Assembly: GCA_965278995.1 (NCBI GenBank)
Contig: OZ257136.1
Location: 3,224,001-3,288,000, forward strand
Direction: 5' to 3'
Source: JADJYF01 sp965278995
Lineage (GTDB): Bacteria; Pseudomonadota; Gammaproteobacteria; Ga0077536
DNA: 64,000 bases
Below the pieces are notes generated by a model that was not told the origin of the DNA, did not search any database, and was given only the letters and a program-made list of their open reading frames with translations. The position numbers were made by a program, and so were the translations under genes. Shown here one piece after another: positions 43,510-52,615 of this stretch (positions within the stretch are counted from its first letter, which is position 1; the number at the start of each line of letters is the position of its first letter).

Positions 43510-44202
43510 ATGTCTACTTCGGTTGTGCCCCTGCCGCCCATCGAGCGTGTGACCTTGAATGAGTTGGCCTACGGACGGATGAAGCAGGCGCTGCTGTCGG
43601 GTCGCTTCGAACCCGGAACAACGCTGACGCTTCGACAACTGGCGGCGGAACTCGGCACCAGTGTGATGCCGGTACGCGAGGCGGTGACCCGGCTGTCGGC
43701 AGAGAACGCGCTGACCGTGCTGCCCAATCGCGGCATCGTCGTGCCGCCATTGGATGAAGCGACGGCAGAGGAAGTCTGGGACCTGCGCATTCAACTCGAG
43801 GGTCACGCTACGGCCCTGGCTGCCGGTCGCGCCGACCAGGCTGCTGTGAGCAACATTCGCAAACTATGCGCTGCCGTGCGTGTTGCGATGAACGCAGGCG
43901 ACCTGCATCGCGTTCTTGAGCGTAACAGCGAGTTCCAGCTGGCCATCTATAAAGCGGCCAACAGCCCTTTGTTACTGCAACTGATCGAAGTGTTACGCAT
44001 GAAGAGCGTGCCTTATTGCACAGCCGCGCTGCGCGAACTCGTTCGCACCAGACCACCTTACTACGGCGAAGCACTCCGCAATCACGACGCCTTTGTGGCG
44101 GCGATTGCCGCTGGCGACGCTGATGCCGCGTTACAGGCGAAGCAACGCGACCTGCGCGATTTTCGTGCATTCGTCAAAACCATCAATGGGAGCACGCCAT
44201 GA
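43510..44202 (+). CDS. GntR-family (FadR/FCD) transcriptional regulator
   Basis: 230 residues. An N-terminal winged helix (MKQALLSGRFEPGTTLTLRQLAAELGTSVMPVREA) and a C-terminal all-helical FCD domain (EVWDLRIQLEGHATALAA, E-R-N-S-E-F-Q-L-A-I-Y) with the metal-ligand His near NHDAFVAAI. The ATG at 43510 has GGAG at correct spacing; ATG 43492 is in frame. It overlaps the downstream aminotransferase by ATGA and is divergent from hyuA. Expected ligand: an organic acid or amino-acid-like intermediate of the local pathway. Confidence 0.9.
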   Translation: MSTSVVPLPPIERVTLNELAYGRMKQALLSGRFEPGTTLTLRQLAAELGTSVMPVREAVTRLSAENALTVLPNRGIVVPPLDEATAEEVWDLRIQLEGHATALAAGRADQAAVSNIRKLCAAVRVAMNAGDLHRVLERNSEFQLAIYKAANSPLLLQLIEVLRMKSVPYCTAALRELVRTRPPYYGEALRNHDAFVAAIAAGDADAALQAKQRDLRDFRAFVKTINGSTP

Positions 44203-45557
44203 AACTGCAGGACTCCGCCATCTTCAGACAATTTATCGAACGTAACGCGCTTTCGCGCGCTCACGCCGAGCGCGCCAGTCGGTATGTCCCTACCGGCACT
44301 TCGCGGGCGTTGCTGCGCCACGCGCCGTTTACCGCCTACACCGCCAGCGCAAGCGGCGTGTACGCCACCGATCAGGATGGCAATCGACGTCTCGACTTTC
44401 ATGGCAACTATACTGCGCTGATCCATGGGCACGCGCACCCGGTTATCACGGAGGCGGTGCAAGCCCAGCTTCCCAAAGGCACCGCTTATTCCGCGCCGCC
44501 GATGCAGGAATACGCGCTCGCCGAGCATCTGTGTTCGCGCATACCGTCGGTCGAGCAAATCGTCTTCAACAACTCAGGCTCCGAAGCCGTGATGATTGCC
44601 CTGCGCGCCGCGCGCGCGCATACCGGCCGCAATCTCATCGCCAAATTCGAAGGCGCGTATCACGGGTCTTCTGACTTTGTGATGGTCGGCGGGCATGAAC
44701 TTCCAGCGGTCGACGACCCTGCCCTGCTCTCGGTGCCGACACCCGATGTCGGCGGCCTGCCTGCTGCAGCGATCAACGATGTTGTCCTTCTGCGCTACAA
44801 CGATTGCGAGGCCGTAAGAACGGCGATCCGCCTTCATGGTAAAGATCTGGCGGCCCTCATCGTCGAACCGATGCTCGGCGCTGGCGGCGTGATCCCGGCC
44901 GACCCGGCGTTCCTCGCCGTCATTCGCGAAGAAACGGCGCGTGCCGGGGTCGTTCTGATCTGTGATGAGGTAATCACGTTACGCCAAGCTTATGGCGGCG
45001 CGCAGAGTCAATATGGATTTACGCCCGATCTGACCACCATGGCGAAAATCATCGGCGGCGGATTTCCTATCGGCGGCGTCGGCGGTCAACGCGAATTCAT
45101 GCGCTGTTTCGCCGATCCGAGCGCAGGCGGCAGCGTTGCCAATCTGGGCACGTTCAGCGCCAATCCGATATCGACCTGCGCCGGTCTCGCGGCAATGACA
45201 TTATTGAACGAATCGAGCGTGACCCGTCTGAACGAGCTGGGCGACTACGCACGGCAGGAAACCCGTCGGGTGCTCGAACGGCACGACGCAGCCGCTCAGG
45301 TCACTGGCGACGGCTCGCTGTTCCAGATTCATTGGACGCGCCAGCCGCTGGTCGACACTCGCGCGGTCAATACCGCCAACGACGAATTGAAGCTTTTGAC
45401 TTTTCTCGGTCTCGGCAATCTCGGCGTTCAGGTATCCATGCGCGGCATGTGTGCATTGTCTACGCCAATGACCCGTGACCACGTCGATACCCTGGCCGCT
45501 GCGTTAGATGAAGTGATCGTCGGGATGACGAAGGAGGGGTGGCCCGTTCAGGGCTGA
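44199..45557 (+). CDS. Glutamate-1-semialdehyde aminomutase-like aminotransferase
   Basis: 452 residues. Class III PLP enzyme of the GSA-aminomutase-like branch: R-Y-V-P-T-G-T-S-R near the N-terminus, G-H-A-H-P, NNSGSEAVMIALRAARA, KFEGAYHGSSDF, LICDEVITLRQAYGG, and the PLP Lys in MAKIIGGGFPIGGVGG. It is translationally coupled to the GntR regulator, so it is part of the regulated pathway rather than tetrapyrrole synthesis. Probable substrate: a beta- or gamma-amino acid released by hydantoin or lactam opening. Confidence 0.88.
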   Translation: MKLQDSAIFRQFIERNALSRAHAERASRYVPTGTSRALLRHAPFTAYTASASGVYATDQDGNRRLDFHGNYTALIHGHAHPVITEAVQAQLPKGTAYSAPPMQEYALAEHLCSRIPSVEQIVFNNSGSEAVMIALRAARAHTGRNLIAKFEGAYHGSSDFVMVGGHELPAVDDPALLSVPTPDVGGLPAAAINDVVLLRYNDCEAVRTAIRLHGKDLAALIVEPMLGAGGVIPADPAFLAVIREETARAGVVLICDEVITLRQAYGGAQSQYGFTPDLTTMAKIIGGGFPIGGVGGQREFMRCFADPSAGGSVANLGTFSANPISTCAGLAAMTLLNESSVTRLNELGDYARQETRRVLERHDAAAQVTGDGSLFQIHWTRQPLVDTRAVNTANDELKLLTFLGLGNLGVQVSMRGMCALSTPMTRDHVDTLAAALDEVIVGMTKEGWPVQG

Positions 45558-45563
45558 TCGAAT

Positions 45564-46547
45564 TCACGATTCCTGATCGAAGCTCCGTCTTTCGCGCCGC
45601 GCCAGCAGCTTTCGTGATATCGACGGCCCGCGCCCGGGTTCGCTCCATGGGCAGACTTCGATGCAGATCGCGCAGCCGTAAGTCTTGACGAAGTACGGCA
45701 CGCATTTGTCGAAGTCGACATACCATGTCGACTCGCCCCGGACGAGCTGCTTGTCATTGAAGATAGCCTGCGGCGGGCACTCGTCGACACAGCGCGTGCA
45801 GCTCAGGCATAAGTCTTCGACGCCGATGTCGACCGGCGCGTCGAGTGCGAGCGGCAGGTCGGTCAATACGGCTGCCAGGCGAAAATTGGAACCGTGCTCC
45901 TCGCTGATCAGGGAGCCGTGCTTGCCGAGCTGCCCCAGCCCGGCGGCACTGGCCAGTGGAATATGCAGAATATCGGTGCTGTTCGGATTGCCGTAAGCGC
46001 GTGCCGGCCAACCCAGCGCACGGATGAAATCGCCGAGTTCGATGGCAATTCGCGAAATCTCGCGATAGCTGCGCATGACTTCGACCGCCGCGCGGGCTTG
46101 CGGCGCGTACAGCATTTCGTCGCGGTCCATCGGCAACCCGAGGCAAATGGCATAGGCGAATGGCGCCGCGCAGTTCTCGTAGAGCGCATCCGCGCCGACT
46201 GGCGCAATGCCAACCAGGGCGGCGCCCAGACGCCTGGATTCTGCTTTGATGTGCTGAGCCATGGCCGCGGTATCCGGCACCGCTACCCGTTGTTCAGCCA
46301 CCGGACCGTCCTGGCGACGCAACTGCCAGGTATTGGCCAGCATGTGCTTCACCACGCCCCACGGATTGATCAGACTGAAGAAATCGTCCAGTGCCTGCCA
46401 CGCCAGCGTTTCACTCCCAGCCCGGTGAAAAACGTGTCGAGCAGGGCGCTTCGCGCTCTCACCGAGACCATTGATGGCGTTGCCGGACGGCGGACGATGC
46501 CGATAGTCGAAGGCATACGTTGGTGGCGGCGGATCGCACGGTTTCAT
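45564..46547 (-). CDS. Cytosolic QueG / reductive-dehalogenase-like Fe-S protein
   Basis: 327 residues. The middle region (AGLGQLGKHGSLISEEHG, RLAAVLTDLPL) is the cobalamin-binding-type fold shared by epoxyqueuosine reductase QueG and reductive dehalogenases. The C-terminus holds two [4Fe-4S] motifs: CLSCTRCVDECP and C-V-P-Y...C-A-I-C-I-E-V-C-P. There is no TAT signal or membrane anchor, so it is not a classical respiratory dehalogenase. It lacks the QueG C-terminal HEAT part. The start overlaps a 63-residue upstream reading frame by ATGA. Predicted B12- and Fe-S-dependent reductase; substrate unknown. Confidence 0.75.
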   Translation of the reverse strand: MKPCDPPPPTYAFDYRHRPPSGNAINGLGESAKRPARHVFHRAGSETLAWQALDDFFSLINPWGVVKHMLANTWQLRRQDGPVAEQRVAVPDTAAMAQHIKAESRRLGAALVGIAPVGADALYENCAAPFAYAICLGLPMDRDEMLYAPQARAAVEVMRSYREISRIAIELGDFIRALGWPARAYGNPNSTDILHIPLASAAGLGQLGKHGSLISEEHGSNFRLAAVLTDLPLALDAPVDIGVEDLCLSCTRCVDECPPQAIFNDKQLVRGESTWYVDFDKCVPYFVKTYGCAICIEVCPWSEPGRGPSISRKLLARRERRSFDQES

Positions 46548-46735
46548 GGCGGCAACTCGTCGACATAAAGCGTCCGCCCGCTGGATTCAACCGACCGATA
46601 AGCACGTCGGATGTGCCCACCGACCCGCAGGTAATGCCATAGCATGCTGGCCATGCCGAACAGTACGCGGACGTCGCGGCGCACCCGCTCAAGGCGTGAG
46701 TTGCCGACGGTGAACTGGCGATCGAGTGTGCGCAT
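46544..46735 (-). CDS. Small basic protein coupled to the RdhA-like gene
   Basis: 63 residues, strongly basic, with one moderately hydrophobic stretch (VLFGMASMLWHYLRVGG). Its TGA overlaps the ATG of the Fe-S protein by four bases, the same arrangement seen in true operons of this window, which is the main support for its being real. No motif is recognisable. It could be a small anchor or partner, or only a leader whose translation feeds the downstream gene. Confidence 0.4.
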   Translation of the reverse strand: MRTLDRQFTVGNSRLERVRRDVRVLFGMASMLWHYLRVGGHIRRAYRSVESSGRTLYVDELPP

Positions 46736-46899
46736 GCTCGCTGGCGACGTGATCCGGGAGCGATATAGTACCCGGTAAGGACCCTGGTCAGAATTATCTG
46801 GTCAACACCGAGGGTGCTCCTGAGCGGTTGCTGCAAGGCGCGTTTCCGTTCAAGTCGGTGCCGGCAGCGGCCTCCTCCTCTGCCGACCCCGCTGCGCGA

Positions 46900-49074
46900 T
46901 TACTTGATGAACAGCATCTCCTGATAGGTCGGGAACGGCCAGAGTTCGTCGGCAATCTCACCTTCGAGAGCATCGGCGTAGATACGTACTTCGTCCATCA
47001 GCGGGCGGATGGTCTTGGCGCAGAACTGCATGTGATCTTCGACGGTGCCGAAGTCATGCTTCTTGAGCGCAGTGGCCAGCTGATTGGCTTTATCCAGCAT
47101 GCTCGCAAGCTGAGCGGCGATGACCGACATCGTTTCAGTACCGAGCTCGATGCCATGACTTTTCAGAGCACTCGCAGAGCTGGACAGATCCGACAGATAT
47201 TTGACCGCCACCGGATAGATGCCGGTCTTGGCCATGCTCACCACGAGCTTAGCCTCGACTTCGATGGCGAGGATGTATTGTTCGGCGTAAATCTCGAAGC
47301 GGCTGGCCAGTTCGACCGGTGAGAGCACGCCGAGCTTGTCGAACAGCGCCTCGATGTAGGGCTCTTTCAGAACCGGCAACGCATCGGCGGCGGTTTTGAG
47401 ATTGGCGAGGCCGCGCTCTTCGACCGCCATCTTGTGCCACTCGGCGGAATAACCGTTACCGCCAAAAACGACTGCGCCATGACCATCGATCAGCAGTTTG
47501 AGCGTCTCCAAGATGGCGGTATCGAGGGCCGTCCCGTCCTTCAGTTTCGCTTCCAGCGTATCGGCCACCCAGTTCAGTGAGTCGGCCAGGATGGTGTTCA
47601 TTGCAACCAGCGGCCCCGCCACGGACTGGCCGGAACCGACAGCGCGGAACTCGAAGCGATTGCCGGTGAAAGCAAACGGCGAGGTGCGATTGCGGTCACC
47701 AGCGTCTTTCTTGAACACCGGCAACGTACTGATACCGAGCTCCATGAAACCAGCATTCAGCGACCCCGTGATGGTGCCCTGACTGATCTGTTCGTAGACG
47801 TTGTCAATCTGCGTACCGAGGTAGACCGACATGATGGCCGGCGGCGCTTCATTGGCGCCGAGCCGATGATCGTTGCTCGCAGTCGCGATCACTGCGCGCA
47901 GCAAAGGGCCGTACTTATGCACGCCGCGGATGACGGCGCCGCAGAACAGCAGGAACTGTGTATTCGAATGCGGAGTATTGCCGGGGTCGAGCAGATTACC
48001 CTGGGTCGAATTGCCCACTGACCAGTTGACGTGCTTGCCCGAACCGTTGATGCCCTTGAACGGCTTCTCGTGCAACAGACAGACCAGGCCATGTTTCTTG
48101 GCGGTGTTCCGCAGTACGGTCATCAGCAGCTGCTGGTGATCGGTGGCGACGTTTGCCGCCTCGAAAAACGGCGCGATTTCGAACTGTCCCGGCGCCACTT
48201 CGTTGTGGCGGGTCTTGGCTGGAATGGCCAGACGATACAGCTGTTCCTCGACATCCTGCATGTAGACCTGAATGCGCTCAGGGATGGCGCCGAAATAATG
48301 ATCGTCGAACTGCTGGCCTTTCGCTGCAGAGGCGCCCATCAGGGTCCGCCCGGCCAGCAACAGATCGGGCCGGTTGTTGACGAAATTGGCGTCGACGAGA
48401 AAGTACTCCTGCTCGGCACCACAGCTCGAATTGACCGGCGCAATATCGGTATGACCGAGCAGCGTGAGGACGCGCTTAGCCGCCTTGTTCATCGCCGCAT
48501 TGGCACGGAGCAGTGGCGTTTTCTTGTCCAGCGCTTCGCCGGTCCAAGAGACGAAAACGGTCGGCACACACAGCGTCGCACCGTTGTCGGTGTTCATGAT
48601 GAAGGCGGGACTGGTGACATCCCACGCCGTATATCCGCGTGCCTCGAAGGTCGAGCGTATGCCGCCATTCGGAAATGAAGAACCATCGGGTTCGCCCTGC
48701 ACCAGCACTTTGCCGCTGAATTCGGAAATGACCGAGCCGTCACTCTGCACTGAGATGAAGCCGTCGTGTTTTTCCGCCGTCGCATTCGTCAGGGGATAGA
48801 AGACATGGGCGTAATACAGCGCCCCTTTCGACAGGGCCCAATCCTTCATGGCCAGCGCGACGACATCAGCAACCGTGTTATCGAGTTCCTGCCCCAATTC
48901 AATGGTCTTCTGCAGCGACTTGAAGACGTCTTTGGGCAGACTCTCCTTCATCTTGCTCAAGGTGAACACGTCGCTGGCCCAGAGTTCGCTGAGTGGAACC
49001 GGCATCTTGACGGCCATCGGTTTGCGATTGGTGATGTTCTGTACGGCGAGGGCACGCGCTGAAGGTGTGGGCAT
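46900..49074 (-). CDS. glnN: Glutamine synthetase type III
   Basis: 724 residues, right for GSIII (about 700-730) and far longer than GSI. Motifs: GAEQEYFLVD for the metal-binding Glu pair, RHNEVAPGQFEIAPF, and the ATP/Glu site KPFKGINGSGKHVNWSVGN, followed by a C-terminal helical segment typical of GlnN. It makes glutamine from glutamate, ammonia and ATP in the cytoplasm as a dodecamer and lacks the GSI adenylylation loop. It is monocistronic on the minus strand and divergent from the subtilase. Confidence 0.93.
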   Translation of the reverse strand: MPTPSARALAVQNITNRKPMAVKMPVPLSELWASDVFTLSKMKESLPKDVFKSLQKTIELGQELDNTVADVVALAMKDWALSKGALYYAHVFYPLTNATAEKHDGFISVQSDGSVISEFSGKVLVQGEPDGSSFPNGGIRSTFEARGYTAWDVTSPAFIMNTDNGATLCVPTVFVSWTGEALDKKTPLLRANAAMNKAAKRVLTLLGHTDIAPVNSSCGAEQEYFLVDANFVNNRPDLLLAGRTLMGASAAKGQQFDDHYFGAIPERIQVYMQDVEEQLYRLAIPAKTRHNEVAPGQFEIAPFFEAANVATDHQQLLMTVLRNTAKKHGLVCLLHEKPFKGINGSGKHVNWSVGNSTQGNLLDPGNTPHSNTQFLLFCGAVIRGVHKYGPLLRAVIATASNDHRLGANEAPPAIMSVYLGTQIDNVYEQISQGTITGSLNAGFMELGISTLPVFKKDAGDRNRTSPFAFTGNRFEFRAVGSGQSVAGPLVAMNTILADSLNWVADTLEAKLKDGTALDTAILETLKLLIDGHGAVVFGGNGYSAEWHKMAVEERGLANLKTAADALPVLKEPYIEALFDKLGVLSPVELASRFEIYAEQYILAIEVEAKLVVSMAKTGIYPVAVKYLSDLSSSASALKSHGIELGTETMSVIAAQLASMLDKANQLATALKKHDFGTVEDHMQFCAKTIRPLMDEVRIYADALEGEIADELWPFPTYQEMLFIK

Positions 49075-49428
49075 AGGATTTTCCTGTTTCGACGGCGAAA
49101 GGCTGTGTTATCGCTGTGCAATAAATGAACCAATCCCGGGCGAAAGACACGAATACGAAAATCGGCGGTCGGGCGGAATCACGAAGCGATTGCCCGCCAC
49201 TTTGGGCGGAAGGACGAACCCAGGTCACGTCACTTTTTGGTGCTGCCGCTGATTTCGGCGTTCATTTCGGTGCAAGCAGGTGCCACCGCTTCGGGCCGCA
49301 CCGTAGCGACGAGGTTGCGCGATTGCGTGGCAAATCACACATCGCCGACGACGCTTGCCGACCTAGTCTGGCGCTTGATGGGAAACAACACATGACATGG
49401 GGTCATGCGTCCCATCCAGGAGGCTCCC
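49075..49428. other. Intergenic region, glnN / subtilase
   Basis: 354 bases between divergent genes. The plus-strand subtilase has a strong AGGAGG site at its end. Going toward glnN, a sequence TGGCAC-N4-TTGCA occurs near 49271-49285 on the minus strand, one base too short for a canonical sigma54 site. I see no other supported element. Confidence 0.4.
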
Positions 49429-50799
49429 ATGACACAGTCATCTAATCGTTCTACATCAGCCGGAGACACCGGCGGATCAGCTGGCGAATTCACTGGAAAA
49501 ACGCTTGTCCTGCTGCGCGACAATGGCGCGAATAAGGGTTTGGAGGCAATCAAGGATGCGTCAGGTCTGACGCAGGTATGCAATGCTGGAGATTACGCCG
49601 ACCACGCCGTTGAGATGGCAGAAGCCGGCACCGCTGAAGTATTTCTGCTCGACCACCTTAAGGTGGCCGTCGTTGACGCCGATCCCGACCAGCTCAGCGG
49701 TTTGCACGCTGCGACCGCCGCTGACGGTGCAATCATCGCGGTCGAGCCGGAACGCATGATGTATGCGCTCGCGGCGATGCCCGACTCAGCTGGGTTCAGT
49801 AGCGACTATCTGCGTGGCTACAAAGCTGCCGTAGCGCATCTGTACGACGAGTTCTCGGCAGTTACGACGAACCCCGACATCGAGCTCGACGCGCTGGCGA
49901 ACTTCGTCGATACGGCGACATTTACCTGGGGCTTGCAGGCCAGCAGAGTCAGCCAGTCGCGTTTCAGCGGCCGTGGCGTGCGCGTTGCTGTCCTTGATAC
50001 GGGTTTCGATTTGAATCATCCCGATTTCATTGGACGCAATGCCAGCCATCAGTCGTTCATTCCCGGGCAGCTGGTCGACGACCTGAACGGGCACGGCACA
50101 CACTGCATCGGTACGGCGCTCGGTGCGCAGCACCCGGCAGGGCGCGTCCGCCGCTATGGTTGCGCATACGGTAGCGAAATCTTTGTCGGCAAGGTGCTGA
50201 GTAACCAGGGCTCTGGTTCCGACTCCGGCATCCTGGCCGGGATCAATTGGGCGATTGCCAATCGCTGCCGCGTGGTCTCGATGTCGCTCGGCGCGCGCGT
50301 ACAGCTTGGTGAGCCGCACTCGCCAGTCTACGAAGCGGTCGCCCAGCGTGCCCTGCGCTCGAATCCGGGAACGTTGATCGTCGCAGCTGCCGGCAACGAC
50401 AGCGGGCGTCCAGGTTCGATCTGGCCGGTCGGGCGCCCAGCCAACTGTCCGTCGATTTTCGCCGTTGGCGCACTCGACTCCCGCCTGGGAAGCGCCCCAT
50501 TCTCTAATGGAGGACTGAACCCCAGCGGTGGTGGCGTCGACATCGCAGGCCCTGGCGTCGCTGTGTACTCATCGGTGCCAGATCCGCAAATCCCGGGGCG
50601 CCCATGGCCTGCGCGCTATCACGCCATCTCGGGAACCAGCATGGCGACGCCGCATGTTGCCGGTATCGCTGCCATGTGGCTGGAAGCGCTGGGCGCAGGG
50701 ACGAGTGCGCGTGCACTCTGGCAGACGCTCACCAGTCGCGCGGTGAGGTTGGCACTGCCTAGCCGCGATGTTGGCGCCGGACTCGTGCAGTCACCTTGA
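49429..50799 (+). CDS. Subtilisin-family (S8) serine peptidase
   Basis: 456 residues from the ATG at 49429, which has CAGGAGG at ideal spacing. Catalytic triad: Asp in VAVLDTGFDLNHPDF, His in NGHGTHCIGT, Ser in SGTSMATPHVAGIAA, with the oxyanion Asn in AAAGNDSG. The N-terminal ~165 residues are acidic and form a separate domain. No Sec or TAT signal is visible, so it may act inside the cell or leave by another route. No standard I9 propeptide is fused; a free I9-like protein is encoded 232 bases downstream. Confidence 0.92.
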   Translation: MTQSSNRSTSAGDTGGSAGEFTGKTLVLLRDNGANKGLEAIKDASGLTQVCNAGDYADHAVEMAEAGTAEVFLLDHLKVAVVDADPDQLSGLHAATAADGAIIAVEPERMMYALAAMPDSAGFSSDYLRGYKAAVAHLYDEFSAVTTNPDIELDALANFVDTATFTWGLQASRVSQSRFSGRGVRVAVLDTGFDLNHPDFIGRNASHQSFIPGQLVDDLNGHGTHCIGTALGAQHPAGRVRRYGCAYGSEIFVGKVLSNQGSGSDSGILAGINWAIANRCRVVSMSLGARVQLGEPHSPVYEAVAQRALRSNPGTLIVAAAGNDSGRPGSIWPVGRPANCPSIFAVGALDSRLGSAPFSNGGLNPSGGGVDIAGPGVAVYSSVPDPQIPGRPWPARYHAISGTSMATPHVAGIAAMWLEALGAGTSARALWQTLTSRAVRLALPSRDVGAGLVQSP

Positions 50800-50814
50800 T
50801 TCCTGCCTGACGAC

Positions 50815-50840
50815 GGGCTGCGGGCGCGTACCCGCAGCCC
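50815..50840 (+). terminator. Strong GC hairpin after the subtilase
   Basis: GGGCTGCGGG, loop CGCGTA, CCCGCAGCCC: a perfect 10-bp stem 15 bases after the subtilase stop. The following CATTAAGG is not a T-run, so this is a hairpin terminator without a proper U-tract, or a 3'-end stabiliser separating the peptidase from the downstream inhibitor-like gene. Confidence 0.6.
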
Positions 50841-51031
50841 ATTAAGGTAGACTCTGAGTAAGTTCATCGTGGACTTTTCAGCGTTCGGAAAGGGATTGTG
50901 TGATTTCCCCTTTCCTTCATTTTCAATGGTCTATGCCCATCGAAAATGGCGGCACATCCGCGTGCCGCAGGAAGCTCTGCCCGCTTTGCAGCGCTTCTAC
51001 AGCTAAAGACCCGTATATCGGAGAGCCACTT

Positions 51032-51265
51032 ATGCCATCCCCAGATACCATCAACGTCGTCGTGCAGCTCGACCACGTGCCAGACGCCGAGACGGAGGCA
51101 ATTGTCGCCAGCCTGATCGAGCATGGCTTCGTTCTCAGCGAGCGCTTGCTCGAGATCGGCGTCCTGACCGGCAGCGTCGCGCCAGCCTCTCTGGTTGGCT
51201 TGACGAGCGTTCCCGGTGTCGCCGCAGTCGAGCTGGAGCAGGGTGACTATCACACGCAATCTTGA
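51032..51265 (+). CDS. Small I9-like peptidase inhibitor/chaperone
   Basis: 77 residues from the ATG at 51032, which has GGAGA upstream; longer in-frame starts precede it. The pattern I-N-V-V-V, helix (TEAIVASLIEHGF), GVLTGSV, then L-T-S-V-P-G-V-A-A-V-E is the ferredoxin-like fold of subtilisin propeptides and I9 inhibitors, in which the C-terminal tail enters the active site. Similar small proteins next to subtilases are, as I recall, often misnamed ketohydroxyglutarate aldolase. Inferred role: folding aid or cytosolic inhibitor of the upstream peptidase. Confidence 0.65.
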   Translation: MPSPDTINVVVQLDHVPDAETEAIVASLIEHGFVLSERLLEIGVLTGSVAPASLVGLTSVPGVAAVELEQGDYHTQS

Positions 51266-51355
51266 GCTTTCTTTGCATGCTGGATGTCTACGTGGGCCAG
51301 ACCGTCAACGTTGGATGCTACGCTACGGCCAACCAACCGTAGGGGAGTCACGGCC

Positions 51356-52615
51356 ATGGAAGTCGACGCGCTGCTGAACGATCCAGCGTATTTCGCCACT
51401 GACGCTTATTTGAAACTGTTTGACCGCCTGCGCGCCGATGACCCGGTGCATTGGACGACCAGTGCGGATGGCCGCGGCTACTGGTCGATATTCCGCCACG
51501 CCGATCTGAAGCGGATCTTGAACGAGCCCGAGCTCTTCAGTTCCGAACGCGAAGGCGTGATGCCGGCAGTCGACGTCGAGATGAACGAGATTGCCAAGCA
51601 GGCCATGGGCGTCGGCGAGAACGTGCTGACCATCGACCCGCCACGCCACGGCGAATTTCGCAAAGTCATGGCCGAACCGTTTCTGCCGAAAGCACTCGCT
51701 GCGCTTGAACCGCGGACGCAGGCGCTGATCGGCGCCATCTTCGACGAGCTTCCGACGCATGGCGAAATCGATCTCGTCGGCGATCTCGCGGTGCGCATTC
51801 CGATGGCCGTGATCTGCGACATCCTGGAGCTGCCGCGCGAAGATTGGGACGCCATGCTCGGCTGGGGCAAGATGGCCATCGGCGGCAGCGATCCGGAGTA
51901 TCGGCGTGGCACAGCGGCGGAAACCGTCGCCTATGGCTACCATCAGCTCTACGAATACAGTCTGAAACTCTCCATGGCGCGGCGCGGCTGCCCGTTCACC
52001 GACCCATTGAGTTCGCTCGCCAACGCCACCATCGCGGGCGTGCCGATGACGCCTTCGCAGATTGCACACAACGGCGTGCAGCTCATGCTGGCCGGCTTCG
52101 AAACGACGCGCAACGCATTTTCCGGCGGCGTCCTCGCGCTGCTCGAACATCCAGCGCAGATGGCGCTGCTGCGCGAGGACCCGAAACGATTGCGCCTCGC
52201 TGTCGAAGAGTTTGTGCGCTGGTCCGACCCGGTCATCTCGTTGATGCGCTGCGCGACTGCCGACACGAAAGTCGGCGACCAGCCGATCCGCGCCGGCGAT
52301 CGCCTGATGCTGTGGTTTCCATCGGCCAACCGCGATTCAGCGGTGTTCGATCGACCTTATGAATTCGATATCACGCGCCATCCCAATCTGCATGTAGGAT
52401 TCGGCGCCGGCCCGCATTTCTGCCTGGGCGGTCCACTCGCCAAAATCGAAATTCGCATAGCCATGGAAGAGCTGCTCGCGCGATACGACGGCATCGAGAT
52501 CACGGGGCCGGTGGAACGCGTGCAATCGAGTTTCGTCGGCGGTTTGAAACGTCTGCCGGTGCGCCTGAAAGCGCGCGCAACGTCAGTGCGGGCAATTGCC
52601 GGGAACCGGCACTAA
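51356..52615 (+). CDS. Cytochrome P450
   Basis: 419 residues from the ATG at 51356 after AGGGGAG. Features of a soluble bacterial (class I) P450: I-helix AGFETTRNA with the acid-Thr pair, K-helix E-x-x-R in EEFVRWSDP, and the haem loop FGAGPHFCLGGPLAKIE with the axial Cys. The I-helix motif resembles that of CYP families acting on steroids, terpenes and fatty acids (CYP125/142-like), but this is only a resemblance. No ferredoxin or reductase gene is adjacent, so electrons must come from elsewhere. It is convergent with the HsaA-like gene. Confidence 0.92.
   Translation: MEVDALLNDPAYFATDAYLKLFDRLRADDPVHWTTSADGRGYWSIFRHADLKRILNEPELFSSEREGVMPAVDVEMNEIAKQAMGVGENVLTIDPPRHGEFRKVMAEPFLPKALAALEPRTQALIGAIFDELPTHGEIDLVGDLAVRIPMAVICDILELPREDWDAMLGWGKMAIGGSDPEYRRGTAAETVAYGYHQLYEYSLKLSMARRGCPFTDPLSSLANATIAGVPMTPSQIAHNGVQLMLAGFETTRNAFSGGVLALLEHPAQMALLREDPKRLRLAVEEFVRWSDPVISLMRCATADTKVGDQPIRAGDRLMLWFPSANRDSAVFDRPYEFDITRHPNLHVGFGAGPHFCLGGPLAKIEIRIAMEELLARYDGIEITGPVERVQSSFVGGLKRLPVRLKARATSVRAIAGNRH

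Noticed and set aside
49268..49290. Sigma54 promoter for glnN (TGGCAC...TTGCA on the minus strand)
   Set aside because: The spacing between GG and GC is one base shorter than sigma54 tolerates, and it lies about 200 bases from the start codon.
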